Below are positions 6,791 to 13,587 of a stretch of DNA of 14,930 nt, in pieces. How positions within the stretch are numbered: the first letter of the stretch is position 1; each line of letters opens with the position of its first letter. The notes under the pieces are model-generated. The model was not told where the DNA came from, made no database searches, and worked only from the letters and a program-made list of their open reading frames with translations. Origin of the DNA: Actinomycetales bacterium (GTDB lineage Bacteria > Actinomycetota > Actinomycetes > Actinomycetales > Cellulomonadaceae); the NCBI GenBank assembly GCA_012514545.1, contig JAAZAC010000246.1, positions 1 through 14,930 on the forward strand. The letters run 5' to 3'. Both the position numbers and the translations under genes were made by a program.

Positions 6791-7893
6791 GCCGCCACCG
6801 GGATCGCGCTCGGTCCGGCCGGGGCGCGGTGCAGGCCCGTCGCGGCGCCGCGGCGCTTGAGCGCCATGACGAACGCGAGGACGCGGGCGACCGCGACGTA
6901 CAGGTGCGGCGGGACCTCCTGGCCGAGCTCGCAGGCGGCGTGCAGGGCGCGGGCGAGCGGCACGTCCTCGACCATCGGCACGTGCTTCTCGGCGGCCTTG
7001 GCGCGGATCCGCGCCGCGACGTGCCCGGCCCCCTTCGCGACGACGCGCGGCGCTCCCTTGCCGGGCTCGTACCGCAGCGCGACGGCGACGTGGGTGGGGT
7101 TGACGAGCACGACGTCGGCCTTGGCGACGTCCGCGATCATCCGGTTGCGGCTCATGGCGATCTGGCGGGACCGGATCTGGCTCTTGACCAGCGGGTCGCC
7201 CTCGGTCTGCTTGTGCTCCTCGAGCACCTCGCGCTTGGTCATCCGGGTCTGCTTGCGGTTGCGCCGCACGACGACGAGGACGTCCGCCGCCGCGAGCGCG
7301 AGGCCCGCGATCACGGCCGTGCGCAGGAGGTTCGACGCGCCCCCGCCGACGACGTCGAGCACCTGCCGCAGCGAGTGCATCCCCGAGCCGAGCAGGAACG
7401 GGACCATCCCCTGCACCACCGACCAGAGCACGACGCCGATCGCGCCCGCCTTGAGCGCGGCCTTGACGCCCTGCCAGGCGGCCTGCGCGCCGAAGATGCG
7501 CTTGACGCCCTTGGCGAGGTTGAACTGCTCGAAGCGCGGCTTGAGCCGGTGCAGCGAGACGCGCAGCCCGCCCTGCGCCGCGGACGCGGCGACCGCGGCG
7601 AGCACGACGACGGCGAGGAGCGGCGCGAGCGTGCTGCCCGCCGACCGCAGGCCGTCGCCGAGCGCGGTCGTGACGTCGACGGCGTCCGGCGCGGCGATGA
7701 CGGCCTGCACGGTGCGCATCTGGTCGCGGCCGGCCTGCGAGCCCCGCGCGAGCACCGCGGGCAGCACGAGCGCGCCCGCGCCGACGCCGAGCCACGCCGA
7801 CAGGTCCTGCGAGCGCTGCAGCCGACCCTTGCGCCGGGCCTCCTTGAGCCGCTTCGGGGTGGCCTTCTCGGTCCTCTCCTGGCCGTCGCTCAC
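6787..7893 (-). CDS. flhB: Flagellar export switch protein FlhB
   Basis: FlhB is the export-gate protein whose self-cleavage switches the apparatus from rod/hook to filament substrates. The 368 residues (family about 350-380) begin with the typical SDGQERTEKATPKRLKEARR. Several hydrophobic segments follow (about 33-50, 88-107, 147-170, 188-210), then the cytoplasmic domain with RMTKREVLEEHKQTEGDP (about 217-234). The autocleavage motif NPTH (265-268) is intact within VVLVNPTHVAVAL. The GTG start overlaps the fliR stop as GTGA; the longer open frame upstream is only the antiphase of fliR. The stop overlaps the next small ORF as ATGA. Nothing essential is missing, so normal substrate switching is expected. 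Confidence 0.96.
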   Translation of the reverse strand: MSDGQERTEKATPKRLKEARRKGRLQRSQDLSAWLGVGAGALVLPAVLARGSQAGRDQMRTVQAVIAAPDAVDVTTALGDGLRSAGSTLAPLLAVVVLAAVAASAAQGGLRVSLHRLKPRFEQFNLAKGVKRIFGAQAAWQGVKAALKAGAIGVVLWSVVQGMVPFLLGSGMHSLRQVLDVVGGGASNLLRTAVIAGLALAAADVLVVVRRNRKQTRMTKREVLEEHKQTEGDPLVKSQIRSRQIAMSRNRMIADVAKADVVLVNPTHVAVALRYEPGKGAPRVVAKGAGHVAARIRAKAAEKHVPMVEDVPLARALHAACELGQEVPPHLYVAVARVLAFVMALKRRGAATGLHRAPAGPSAIPVAA

Positions 7894-8669
7894 CGCCCCA
7901 CCTCCAGGACGGCGCCCACGGCGTCGTCGGTGAGCGACCCGACGATCTCCGGGAGGGCGAGGTAGGCGGACACGCCGAGCACGATCGTCAGGAGGATCTT
8001 CAGCGGGAACCCGAGCGCGAACGCGTTGAGCGCGGGGGCGACGCGCGTGAGGAGCCCGAGGCCGACGTCGGCGAGGAAGAGCACCGCGACGAGCGGTCCG
8101 GCGATCTGCAGGGCCGCGACGAACATCCCCGTGAGGCCCTCGGTGGCGGCGGCGCCGAGGGCGCCGAGGTCGAGCGGCGTGCCCAGCGGCAGCGCGTCGA
8201 ACGTGCGCGCGACGCCCGCGACGACGAGCAGGTGGCCGCCCGAGGCGAACAGCAGCACGACCGCGCTCATCTGGTACAGCCGGGAGAACTGGGCGCCGTT
8301 GGTGGCGGCGAGGGGGTCGAACGCCTGCGCGAGCTGGAAGCCGCCGAAGAGGTCGATGAGGTTGCCGGCCGACGTCACCGCGGCGAACACGAGCGCGACG
8401 AGGAACCCGAGGCCGGCGCCGATGACGACCTGCAGCAGCAGGTCGCCGACGAACCGCGCGGTGCCGGACGCGATGACCGTGCCCACCTCCGGCCCGGCCG
8501 CCGCGACGGCCCGCGGCATGACGAGCAGGCCGAGCGCCGTCGCGAGCATCGCCTTGACGGTGGCGGGGATGCCGCGGTGCGCGAACGGCGGCGCCACGAA
8601 GAGGAACGCCACGATGCGCACGGCGGCGAGCATGACGACCTCGAGGCCGGCCAGCGGGAGGGTGATCAC
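7890..8669 (-). CDS. fliR: Flagellar export gate protein FliR
   Basis: FliR is a membrane protein of the export-gate core formed with FliP and FliQ. The 259 residues match the family length and are mostly hydrophobic. The N-terminus MITLPLAGLEVVMLAAVRIVAFLF is followed by a short loop (APPFAHRGIPATVKAML), and about six hydrophobic stretches follow in all. The middle segment GAGLGFLVALVFAAVTSAGNLIDLFGG and the end LPEIVGSLTDDA are typical. The start is a GTG six bases after the fliQ stop, with a GTGAGG-type ribosome binding site overlapping the end of fliQ. The 3' end overlaps flhB by four bases. The order fliP-fliQ-fliR-flhB is that of most bacterial flagellar operons. Confidence 0.95.
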   Translation of the reverse strand: MITLPLAGLEVVMLAAVRIVAFLFVAPPFAHRGIPATVKAMLATALGLLVMPRAVAAAGPEVGTVIASGTARFVGDLLLQVVIGAGLGFLVALVFAAVTSAGNLIDLFGGFQLAQAFDPLAATNGAQFSRLYQMSAVVLLFASGGHLLVVAGVARTFDALPLGTPLDLGALGAAATEGLTGMFVAALQIAGPLVAVLFLADVGLGLLTRVAPALNAFALGFPLKILLTIVLGVSAYLALPEIVGSLTDDAVGAVLEVGR

Positions 8670-8675
8670 GCCGCC

Positions 8676-8948
8676 TCACCCGCCCAGCAGCACGGGGACG
8701 CGCTCGAACAGGCCCGTGGTGAAGGCCACGAGCTCGGAGATCATCCAGTGGCCCGCGACGAGCAGCGCCACGGCGACGGCCGCCGCCTTCGGCACGAAGC
8801 TCAGCGTGATCTCCTGGATCTGCGTGATCGACTGGATCAGCGAGATCCCGAAGCCGACGACGAGCGCCGTGACGAGCAGCGGCGCGGCGAGCTTCGCGGC
8901 CATGACCAGGGCGTCGAGGCCGATGTCGAGGACGGCGTTGGTGTCCAT
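8676..8948 (-). CDS. fliQ: Flagellar export gate protein FliQ
   Basis: FliQ is a small subunit of the FliPQR export gate in the MS-ring. The 90 residues match the usual 88-90. They form two hydrophobic helices (about 12-40 and 52-76) separated by the conserved SLIQSITQIQEITLSFVPK segment (about 37-54), the family's signature. The ATG overlaps the fliP stop (TGATG), and fliR begins six bases after its stop. The longer open frame in the same phase runs back through fliP as its antiphase and is not coding. Confidence 0.96.
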   Translation of the reverse strand: MDTNAVLDIGLDALVMAAKLAAPLLVTALVVGFGISLIQSITQIQEITLSFVPKAAAVAVALLVAGHWMISELVAFTTGLFERVPVLLGG

Positions 8949-9829
8949 CAGCCGTAGCTCCCCACCAACGACGTCACCACGAGGCCCCAGCCGTCGACGA
9001 GCACGAAGAGCAGCAGCTTGAACGGCAGGGACACCATCACGGGCGGCAGCATCATCATGCCCATGCTCATCAGCGACGACGCGACGACGAGGTCGATGAT
9101 GAGGAAGGGCACGAAGACGACGAACCCGATGATGAACGCGCTGCGCAGCTCCGAGAGCAGGAACGCCGGCACGAGGGTGGCGAGCCCGACGTCCTCGGGG
9201 CTGCCGGGGTTGGGCAGGTCGGCGGCGCGGGTGACGAGCGCGAGGTCGTCCTCGCGGGTGTGGCCGAGCATGAACTCGCGCAGCGGCTCGGAGCCGGCGT
9301 CGACCGCCTCGGAGAACGTCATCGTGCCGTCGAGGTAGGGCTGCACGCCGACGTCGTTCACCTCGCCGAGCACCGGGCCCATGATGAACAGGCTGAGGAA
9401 CAGCGCGAGCCCGGCGAGCACCTGGTTCGGCGGGACCGCGGTGAGGCCGAGCGCGTTCCGGGTCAGCGCGAGCACCACGAAGATCTTCGTGAAGCTCGTC
9501 ATCATGAGCAGCAGCGACGGCGCGACGCTCAGCAGCGTGATCGCGATGAGCACGACCACGGACCCGCTCGGCCCCCCGTCCACCCCGTTGACGTCGATCG
9601 TCACCGTCGGGTCGCCGTCGGGCGCGGCCGGCGCCGTGGGCGCGACGGGCGCGGCCGGGTCGACCGGGTCGACGACGGCGCTCGCCGACGCGGCGCCGAG
9701 CACCACGAGCGCCGCCGCCAGGACGGCGACGAGCGCCAGCGCGCGGAGGGCACGCGGCCACCACGCGCCGACCCGCGGCGAGGTTGCGACGGCACGCGGC
9801 CCGGCGGCCGCGAGCGCGAGGGGGTTCAA
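8948..9829 (-). CDS. fliP: Flagellar export gate protein FliP
   Basis: FliP is the main subunit of the export channel. With a TTG start overlapping the fliO stop (TTGA) it is 293 residues, longer than the usual 245-255. The extra length is N-terminal: a basic, hydrophobic signal peptide (about 26-51, ending ASASA), then a Pro/Ala/Asp spacer before the conserved core. The core has LLMMTSFTKIFVVLALTRNALGL (about 107-129), the QVLAGLALFLSLFIMGP helix, and the C-terminal FIIGFVVFVPFLIIDLVVASSLMSMGMMMLPP region typical of FliP. I chose the TTG because no ATG or GTG in frame keeps the whole signal peptide; two GTGs inside the hydrophobic stretch are alternatives. FliP is known to have a cleaved signal peptide in other bacteria. 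Confidence 0.93.
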   Translation of the reverse strand: MNPLALAAAGPRAVATSPRVGAWWPRALRALALVAVLAAALVVLGAASASAVVDPVDPAAPVAPTAPAAPDGDPTVTIDVNGVDGGPSGSVVVLIAITLLSVAPSLLLMMTSFTKIFVVLALTRNALGLTAVPPNQVLAGLALFLSLFIMGPVLGEVNDVGVQPYLDGTMTFSEAVDAGSEPLREFMLGHTREDDLALVTRAADLPNPGSPEDVGLATLVPAFLLSELRSAFIIGFVVFVPFLIIDLVVASSLMSMGMMMLPPVMVSLPFKLLLFVLVDGWGLVVTSLVGSYG

Positions 9830-10314
9830 CGACGAAGGGTCCGTTCCTGCACCGCAACCACCGCCCGGCGCCAGGTACCGGCGTCCAGGATCGATCCCTC
9901 GAGGGGGTTGCGTTGCGTGGGGACCGCAGGCGTCCGTGCCGCGGGGGTCGACAGGGGCAGGGAGGACTCGGGCGCGTCGTCCAGGAGGCGCTCGAGCTCG
10001 GCGGGGTCGAGCTGCTCCCGCAGCTCGTCGGTGGTCGGCTCGGCGGGCACGGTCACCTCGGTGAGGAGACAGACGCCGCGCTCGCTGACGCCGAGCAGGA
10101 GGTGGCGGCCGGCGACCTCGACGACGGCGACCGACGCGCGGCCGCCGAGCGACTGGCGCCCGACGACGGCGACCGGCACGGCGCGCGCGCGGCGCGCGCC
10201 GGCCCGCGCGCCCGGGCGGCCGCCCGTGCGGCGGGCGAGCCACCAGAGCAGCCCGAGCACGCACGCGAGCGAGAGCGCCACGCGCAGCGCGAGCACGGCC
10301 GTCGAGGTGTCCAC
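9826..10314 (-). CDS. fliO: Flagellar biosynthesis protein FliO
   Basis: FliO is a bitopic membrane protein that helps assemble and stabilise the FliP ring. The 162 residues begin at a GTG two bases after the fliN stop. A single hydrophobic segment (about 6-27, ending LLWWLARR) is followed by an Arg-rich stretch. Next comes the small FliO beta domain VVGRQSLGGRASVAVVEVAGRHLLLGVSERGV (about 50-81), with the typical pattern LG-R-ALVEV-G--LLLGV. The remaining 75 residues (TTDELREQLDPAELERLLDD and beyond) are variable in the family. The stop overlaps the fliP start. Position between fliN and fliP supports the call. The longer open frame upstream is a shadow of fliN. Confidence 0.88.
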   Translation of the reverse strand: MDTSTAVLALRVALSLACVLGLLWWLARRTGGRPGARAGARRARAVPVAVVGRQSLGGRASVAVVEVAGRHLLLGVSERGVCLLTEVTVPAEPTTDELREQLDPAELERLLDDAPESSLPLSTPAARTPAVPTQRNPLEGSILDAGTWRRAVVAVQERTLRR

Positions 10315-10316
10315 GG

Positions 10317-11063
10317 TCAGCCCTCGTGCGCCACGATCTCGGTGATGCGGATGCCGTAGTCCTCGTCGAGGACGACGACCTCGCCGCGCGCGACGAGGCG
10401 GCCGTTGACCATGACGTCCGCGGGGGCGCCGGCGGCCCGGTCGAGCTCGAGGACGGTGCCCGGCACGAGGTCGAGCACCTGGCGCACCGGCAGGCGCGTG
10501 CGCCCGATCTCGGCGGTGAGGGTGAGCTCGACGTCGTGCAGGAGGCGCAGCGCCGAGCGGTCGGCGCCGCGAGCGCCCTCGCGCGGCTGCGGCACCGTCG
10601 TGCCGTGCGCGCGGACACGGACCGCGAACCACGCCTGCGGCTCGGCGCCCGGGGCGGGCGCGAGCGCGACGGCGGCGACGCCCGGCTCGACGAGCCCGGC
10701 GCCCAGCGGGCCGGCGACCGTCGCGTCGAGGACGCCCGGGCCCAGCACCGCGGCCGCGGCCTCGAGGGCGGGCCGCAGCGCGTCGGCGAGCGACACGGCG
10801 TCGTCCGCGGCGAGCACCTCGGCGACGGCGGCGTCGGCCACCACGACGAGGTCCGCGCTCGAGGCGCCGACGAACGACGCGCGGACGGCGACGGCGTCGG
10901 GCCCGGGCGCGTGGGCGGCGTCGAACGGCACCGGGACGAGCGGCACCGACGAGGGGAGCAGGCGCGCCAGCTCGGTGGCGGCGTCCTGGGCGAGCGCGGC
11001 GGGCGTCGCGGCCGGGGTGCCGCTCGGCGTGCCGTTGGTGGTGCCGGTGGTGGCGGCCATCAT
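10317..11063 (-). CDS. fliN: Flagellar motor switch protein FliN, with extra N-terminal domain
   Basis: FliN forms the lower C-ring and, with FliM and FliG, sets rotation direction. The last 75 residues (about 173-245) are a clear SpoA/FliN domain: LHDVELTLTAEIGRTRLPVRQVLDLVPGTVLELD, then VMVNGRLVARGEVVVLDEDYGIRITEI. In front lies a Thr/Ala tail and a domain of about 130 residues (about 25-155) that resembles the CheC/FliY-type N-terminal domain in layout (DLVVVADAAVAEVLA, then ALRPALEAAAAVLG). It lacks the E-x2-N of the CheC/FliY phosphatase motif. At 248 residues it lies between classic FliN (about 137) and FliY (about 378). Two adjacent ATGs are possible: the first overlaps the fliM stop as ATGA, while the second (11060) is better spaced from GGAGG. 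The choice changes one residue. Confidence 0.92.
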   Translation of the reverse strand: MMAATTGTTNGTPSGTPAATPAALAQDAATELARLLPSSVPLVPVPFDAAHAPGPDAVAVRASFVGASSADLVVVADAAVAEVLAADDAVSLADALRPALEAAAAVLGPGVLDATVAGPLGAGLVEPGVAAVALAPAPGAEPQAWFAVRVRAHGTTVPQPREGARGADRSALRLLHDVELTLTAEIGRTRLPVRQVLDLVPGTVLELDRAAGAPADVMVNGRLVARGEVVVLDEDYGIRITEIVAHEG

Positions 11064-11980
11064 TCCTCCGAGGTGACGACGAGGCAGGCGAGGCGCGAGC
11101 CGCTCGACCCGATGGCGGCGGTGGCGAGCGTGACGTCGCCGACCACCACCTCGAGCGGGGCGTCCGCGCGGTGACGGAGGGGCACCACGGTGCCCGGGGC
11201 GAACGCGGCCACCTCGGCCGCGGAGACCTGCATGCTCCCGAAGCGCACGGCGACGTCCACGGGGACGCCGAGCACCTGGTCGGCGACGCGGGCGAGCGCC
11301 TCGCGGTGCGCCGCGACCTCCTCCGGGGTCCGGTTGTCGAGGGCCTCGCCCGCGCGGAGCGTGGCGAGCAGCGCGTCCGCCGGGATCATGAGCGTCGCGG
11401 TGGACTCGCGCTCCGCGACGTGCAGCGCGAACGTCGCCACGATCACGGGCTCGGACGCCGCGACGGCCTGGACGAACTGCGGGTTGTACTGCACGGAGCG
11501 CACGGACACGTCGAGCGGGCACACGGCCGCGAACGCGTAGCTGAGGTCGCCCAGCGCGTGCGCGAGCACCTCCCGCAGCAGCGCCCACTCGATGTCGGTG
11601 AGCTCGCGCGGGGTCTCCAGCGGCACGCCGGGGCCGCCCAGAACGTGGTCGATCCACGTCATCGAGACGTCGATGGGGAGCTGCAGCACGCCGGTCGCCC
11701 GCCCGGGCTCGACGCCGCAGAGCACCATCGTGGTCATCGCGGGGAGCGCGCCGACGTACTCGTCGTACGACTTCATCTCGACGGACTCGAGCGTCACCGA
11801 CGCGACGACCCGCAGCCGCGACGTCAGCTGGGTGCCCCACTGGCGCGCGTAGGTCTCGAACGCCATCTCGAGGACGCGCCCGTGCTCGCGCGCGAGCGTC
11901 ATCGGGCGGCGGAAGTCGTAGGTCTCGGGCACGCCGGACCGCTTGCGCCGCTTCGGCGCCTGGACGGTCGGGAGGCTCAC
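11060..11980 (-). CDS. fliM: Flagellar motor switch protein FliM, lacking the N-terminal CheY-binding peptide
   Basis: FliM joins FliG to FliN in the C-ring and normally receives CheY-P. With the GTG start at 11980 it has 306 residues. These begin VSLPTVQAPKRRKRSG and pass directly to YDFRRPMTLAREHGRVLEMAFETYARQ, the start of the FliM middle domain. The LGGPG turn (about 125-129) and the C-terminal SpoA-like domain (about 230-300) are present. The conserved LSQ-x-EIDALL peptide that binds CheY-P in E. coli and Bacillus is absent, and the open frame upstream of the GTG does not encode it either. Extending to an ATG at 12118 would add 46 Pro/Arg-rich residues and run through hairpins and a promoter-like element, so I prefer the GTG. 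The GTG has only a weak ribosome binding site. Confidence 0.93.
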   Translation of the reverse strand: MSLPTVQAPKRRKRSGVPETYDFRRPMTLAREHGRVLEMAFETYARQWGTQLTSRLRVVASVTLESVEMKSYDEYVGALPAMTTMVLCGVEPGRATGVLQLPIDVSMTWIDHVLGGPGVPLETPRELTDIEWALLREVLAHALGDLSYAFAAVCPLDVSVRSVQYNPQFVQAVAASEPVIVATFALHVAERESTATLMIPADALLATLRAGEALDNRTPEEVAAHREALARVADQVLGVPVDVAVRFGSMQVSAAEVAAFAPGTVVPLRHRADAPLEVVVGDVTLATAAIGSSGSRLACLVVTSEE

Positions 11981-11989
11981 GTGCTGCCC

Positions 11990-12013
11990 ATCGGCAGCGG
12001 GCGCGCGCCGTTG
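11990..12013 (-). promoter_or_regulatory. Weak sigma28-like element before fliM
   Basis: CTCA, 14 bases, then GCCGAT on the minus strand, within the fliL-fliM gap and ending nine bases before the fliM GTG. The -10-like half is identical to those before flbD and cheA, but the spacing is two bases shorter, and the start site would fall almost on the start codon. The nearly absent leader would fit the poor Shine-Dalgarno of fliM. This is weaker than the other two copies. Confidence 0.25.
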
Positions 12014-12106
12014 AGGGAAAGCGGGTGCACGGCAGCGCAGGACGGCGCCGGGCGCCGGGTGAAACACGGTCCGCCGGTGGCCCGCGGGGGTCCGCGGCGG
12101 ACGACC

Positions 12107-12124
12107 GGGGCCGTCCATGGCCCC
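12107..12124 (-). terminator. Second hairpin of a tandem pair after fliL
   Basis: ggggcc, a six-base loop, then ggcccc form a perfect 6-bp stem. It lies six bases beyond the longer hairpin in the direction of transcription. There is no T run. Together the two suggest a terminator or a processing site between the stator genes and fliM. Confidence 0.4.
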
Positions 12125-12130
12125 GTGACG

Positions 12131-12147
12131 GCCGGCCCGAGGCCGGC
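12131..12147 (-). terminator. First hairpin of a tandem pair after fliL
   Basis: gccggcc, a three-base loop, then ggccggc form a perfect 7-bp stem starting eleven bases after the fliL stop. All pairs are G-C. It is followed by a second hairpin. It would end, or at least slow, transcription leaving flbD-motA-motB-fliL. Confidence 0.5.
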
Positions 12148-12158
12148 GACACCCACTC

Positions 12159-12665
12159 CTATTGGGTGACGTAGTCCGTGAGGTAGACGTCCATCACCTC
12201 GCCCTCGTACGCGTCGACGAGCTGGTCACGCAGCTCGGCCTTGAGCGCCTCCCGCCCCTCGGGGCTGGTCACCTCGTCCATGGGGCGACCGGAGAACACG
12301 CTGACGACGAGGTCGAGCGCGCGCGCCGTGCTCGGCTTCTCCGCGCCCTCGACCATCTGCAGGCCGATGCCGATGCGCAGGTAGTGCCCGTCGGCCAGGT
12401 TGATGCTGATCGGGTCGACGACGAGCACCTCGCCCGGCTGCGGCGCCGTCGGCGCCTCGGCCTCATCGGCCGGCCGCAGCAGGAACCAGTACGCGGCGCC
12501 GGCGGCCAGCAGCGCGAGGACCACCAGCACCGCACCCTTGCGGCTGCGGCGCCTGCCGGCCGGCGCCTCGGCGCGCGGGGCCTCGGGCGGGGCCGCCGGG
12601 GGCACGGGGCGCGCGCCGATCTTCGGCTTCGTCGCCACCACGCGCTGCTCGGTGAGCTGGGTCAT
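12159..12665 (-). CDS. fliL: Flagellar basal body-associated protein FliL
   Basis: FliL is an inner-membrane protein that surrounds and supports the stator units. The 168 residues match the family. A Pro/Ala cytoplasmic tail (1-42, ending in Arg and Lys) leads into one membrane segment KGAVLVVLALLAAGAAYWFLL (about 43-63) and a periplasm-type domain: VVDPISINLADGHYLRIGIGLQM (about 84-106), then REALKAELRDQLVDAYEGEV (about 138-157). The start is set by AGGAGG five bases upstream of the ATG. It begins 25 bases after motB, and its stop is followed by tandem hairpins. The company of motA-motB fits its stator role. Confidence 0.93.
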   Translation of the reverse strand: MTQLTEQRVVATKPKIGARPVPPAAPPEAPRAEAPAGRRRSRKGAVLVVLALLAAGAAYWFLLRPADEAEAPTAPQPGEVLVVDPISINLADGHYLRIGIGLQMVEGAEKPSTARALDLVVSVFSGRPMDEVTSPEGREALKAELRDQLVDAYEGEVMDVYLTDYVTQ

Positions 12666-12670
12666 CTCGT

Positions 12671-12676
12671 CCTCCT
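12671..12676 (-). promoter_or_regulatory. Ribosome binding site of fliL
   Basis: A perfect AGGAGG lies five bases before the fliL ATG in the short motB-fliL gap. It lets fliL be translated independently of motB, unlike the overlapping genes before it. Confidence 0.75.
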
Positions 12677-12690
12677 GTCGTCCGGCTGCC

Positions 12691-13587
12691 TCAGCCGAGG
12701 CCGCGCGCGGCGGCCAGGCCGGGGAGCAGCTGACGGATCTCCTCCGGCACGCCGCTCAGCACCACGACGTCGACGCGCCGGTTCGCCTCGATCGGGTCCA
12801 CGTCGGGGTCGTCCAGCGGGCGGGCGTCGCCGAAGCCCGCGGCGACGATCCGGGCGGGCGGGACGCCACCCACCTCGACCATGCGCCGCAGCACCTGCGT
12901 CGCCCGGTCCGCCGACAGCTCCCAGTTGGTCGGGTAGCGCACGGAGGGCACCGTGTTCGCGTGCCCCTCGACGGCGAGCTCGTCCCCCGTGCGCAGGAGC
13001 ACCGGCGTCACCGTGTCGATGACGCGCAGCGCGGTCGAGGTGAGGGTCGCGGCGTCGGCCGAGAAGAAGACGTCGTCGGCGATCATGCCGATGACGAGGC
13101 CGCGCTCGGTGACCCGGAAGCGCACCCGGTCCCCGAGCCCCTGGCCCGCCAGCGCCGTCGAGACCTGCGCGGCGACCTCCTGGAGCCGGTTCAGCTCGAT
13201 CTCCGCGGCGAGCACGCGGCGCTCCTGCTCGGTCAGCCCGTCGCCCTCCGGGGAGGGCAGCACCGGGCTCGTGTCCGCGCCGACGTCGGCGGACAGGTCG
13301 GGCGTGACCTCGACCGCCTGGACGCCGGTGAGGGCGCCGTTGCTGCCCTCGATGATCGACGGCGCACGGTGCCCGAAGCCGACGGCGAGCGACTGCCGCA
13401 GCTCCTCGAACTTCTGCTGGTCGATCTGGCTCATCGAGTACAGGACGATGAACAGCCCGACGAGCACGGTCATCATGTCGGCGTAGCTGACCGCCCAGCG
13501 CTCGTGGTTGTCGTGGTCCTGCTCGTGGGCGGCCTTGCGCCGGCGCGGCCGTCCGCCGTGCCCGCCCGACCCGCGGCCCGCGCTCAT
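12691..13587 (-). CDS. motB: Stator protein MotB
   Basis: MotB anchors the proton-driven stator to peptidoglycan. The 298 residues start with a basic, Gly-rich cytoplasmic tail, then HERWAVSYADMMTVLVGLFIVLYSMS (about 28-53), the single membrane helix with the proton-carrying aspartate D37 in the YADMMT motif. A plug/linker region follows. The C-terminal OmpA-like domain (about 155-290) has the expected peptidoglycan-binding features: LAVEGHANTVPS, NWELSADRATQVLRRMVE and the end ANRRVDVVVL. The ATG overlaps the motA stop in ATGA, and the longer open frame before it is a shadow of motA. The A/D-M-M-T-V helix is of the proton type by appearance, but ion choice cannot be settled from it. Confidence 0.96.
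   Translation of the reverse strand: MSAGRGSGGHGGRPRRRKAAHEQDHDNHERWAVSYADMMTVLVGLFIVLYSMSQIDQQKFEELRQSLAVGFGHRAPSIIEGSNGALTGVQAVEVTPDLSADVGADTSPVLPSPEGDGLTEQERRVLAAEIELNRLQEVAAQVSTALAGQGLGDRVRFRVTERGLVIGMIADDVFFSADAATLTSTALRVIDTVTPVLLRTGDELAVEGHANTVPSVRYPTNWELSADRATQVLRRMVEVGGVPPARIVAAGFGDARPLDDPDVDPIEANRRVDVVVLSGVPEEIRQLLPGLAAARGLG

Noticed and set aside
7894..8679. An FlhB of 630 residues starting upstream of the GTG at 7893
   Set aside because: The upstream part is the out-of-phase reading of fliR, Arg-rich with no FlhB features. The GTG overlapping the fliR stop begins exactly at the conserved SDGQERTEKAT.
11981..12118. A 46-codon N-terminal extension of fliM from an ATG at 12118
   Set aside because: The extension is Pro/Arg-rich with no FliM features, begins inside a hairpin stem and loop, and crosses the promoter-like element. 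The GTG at 11980 begins just before the conserved FliM region.
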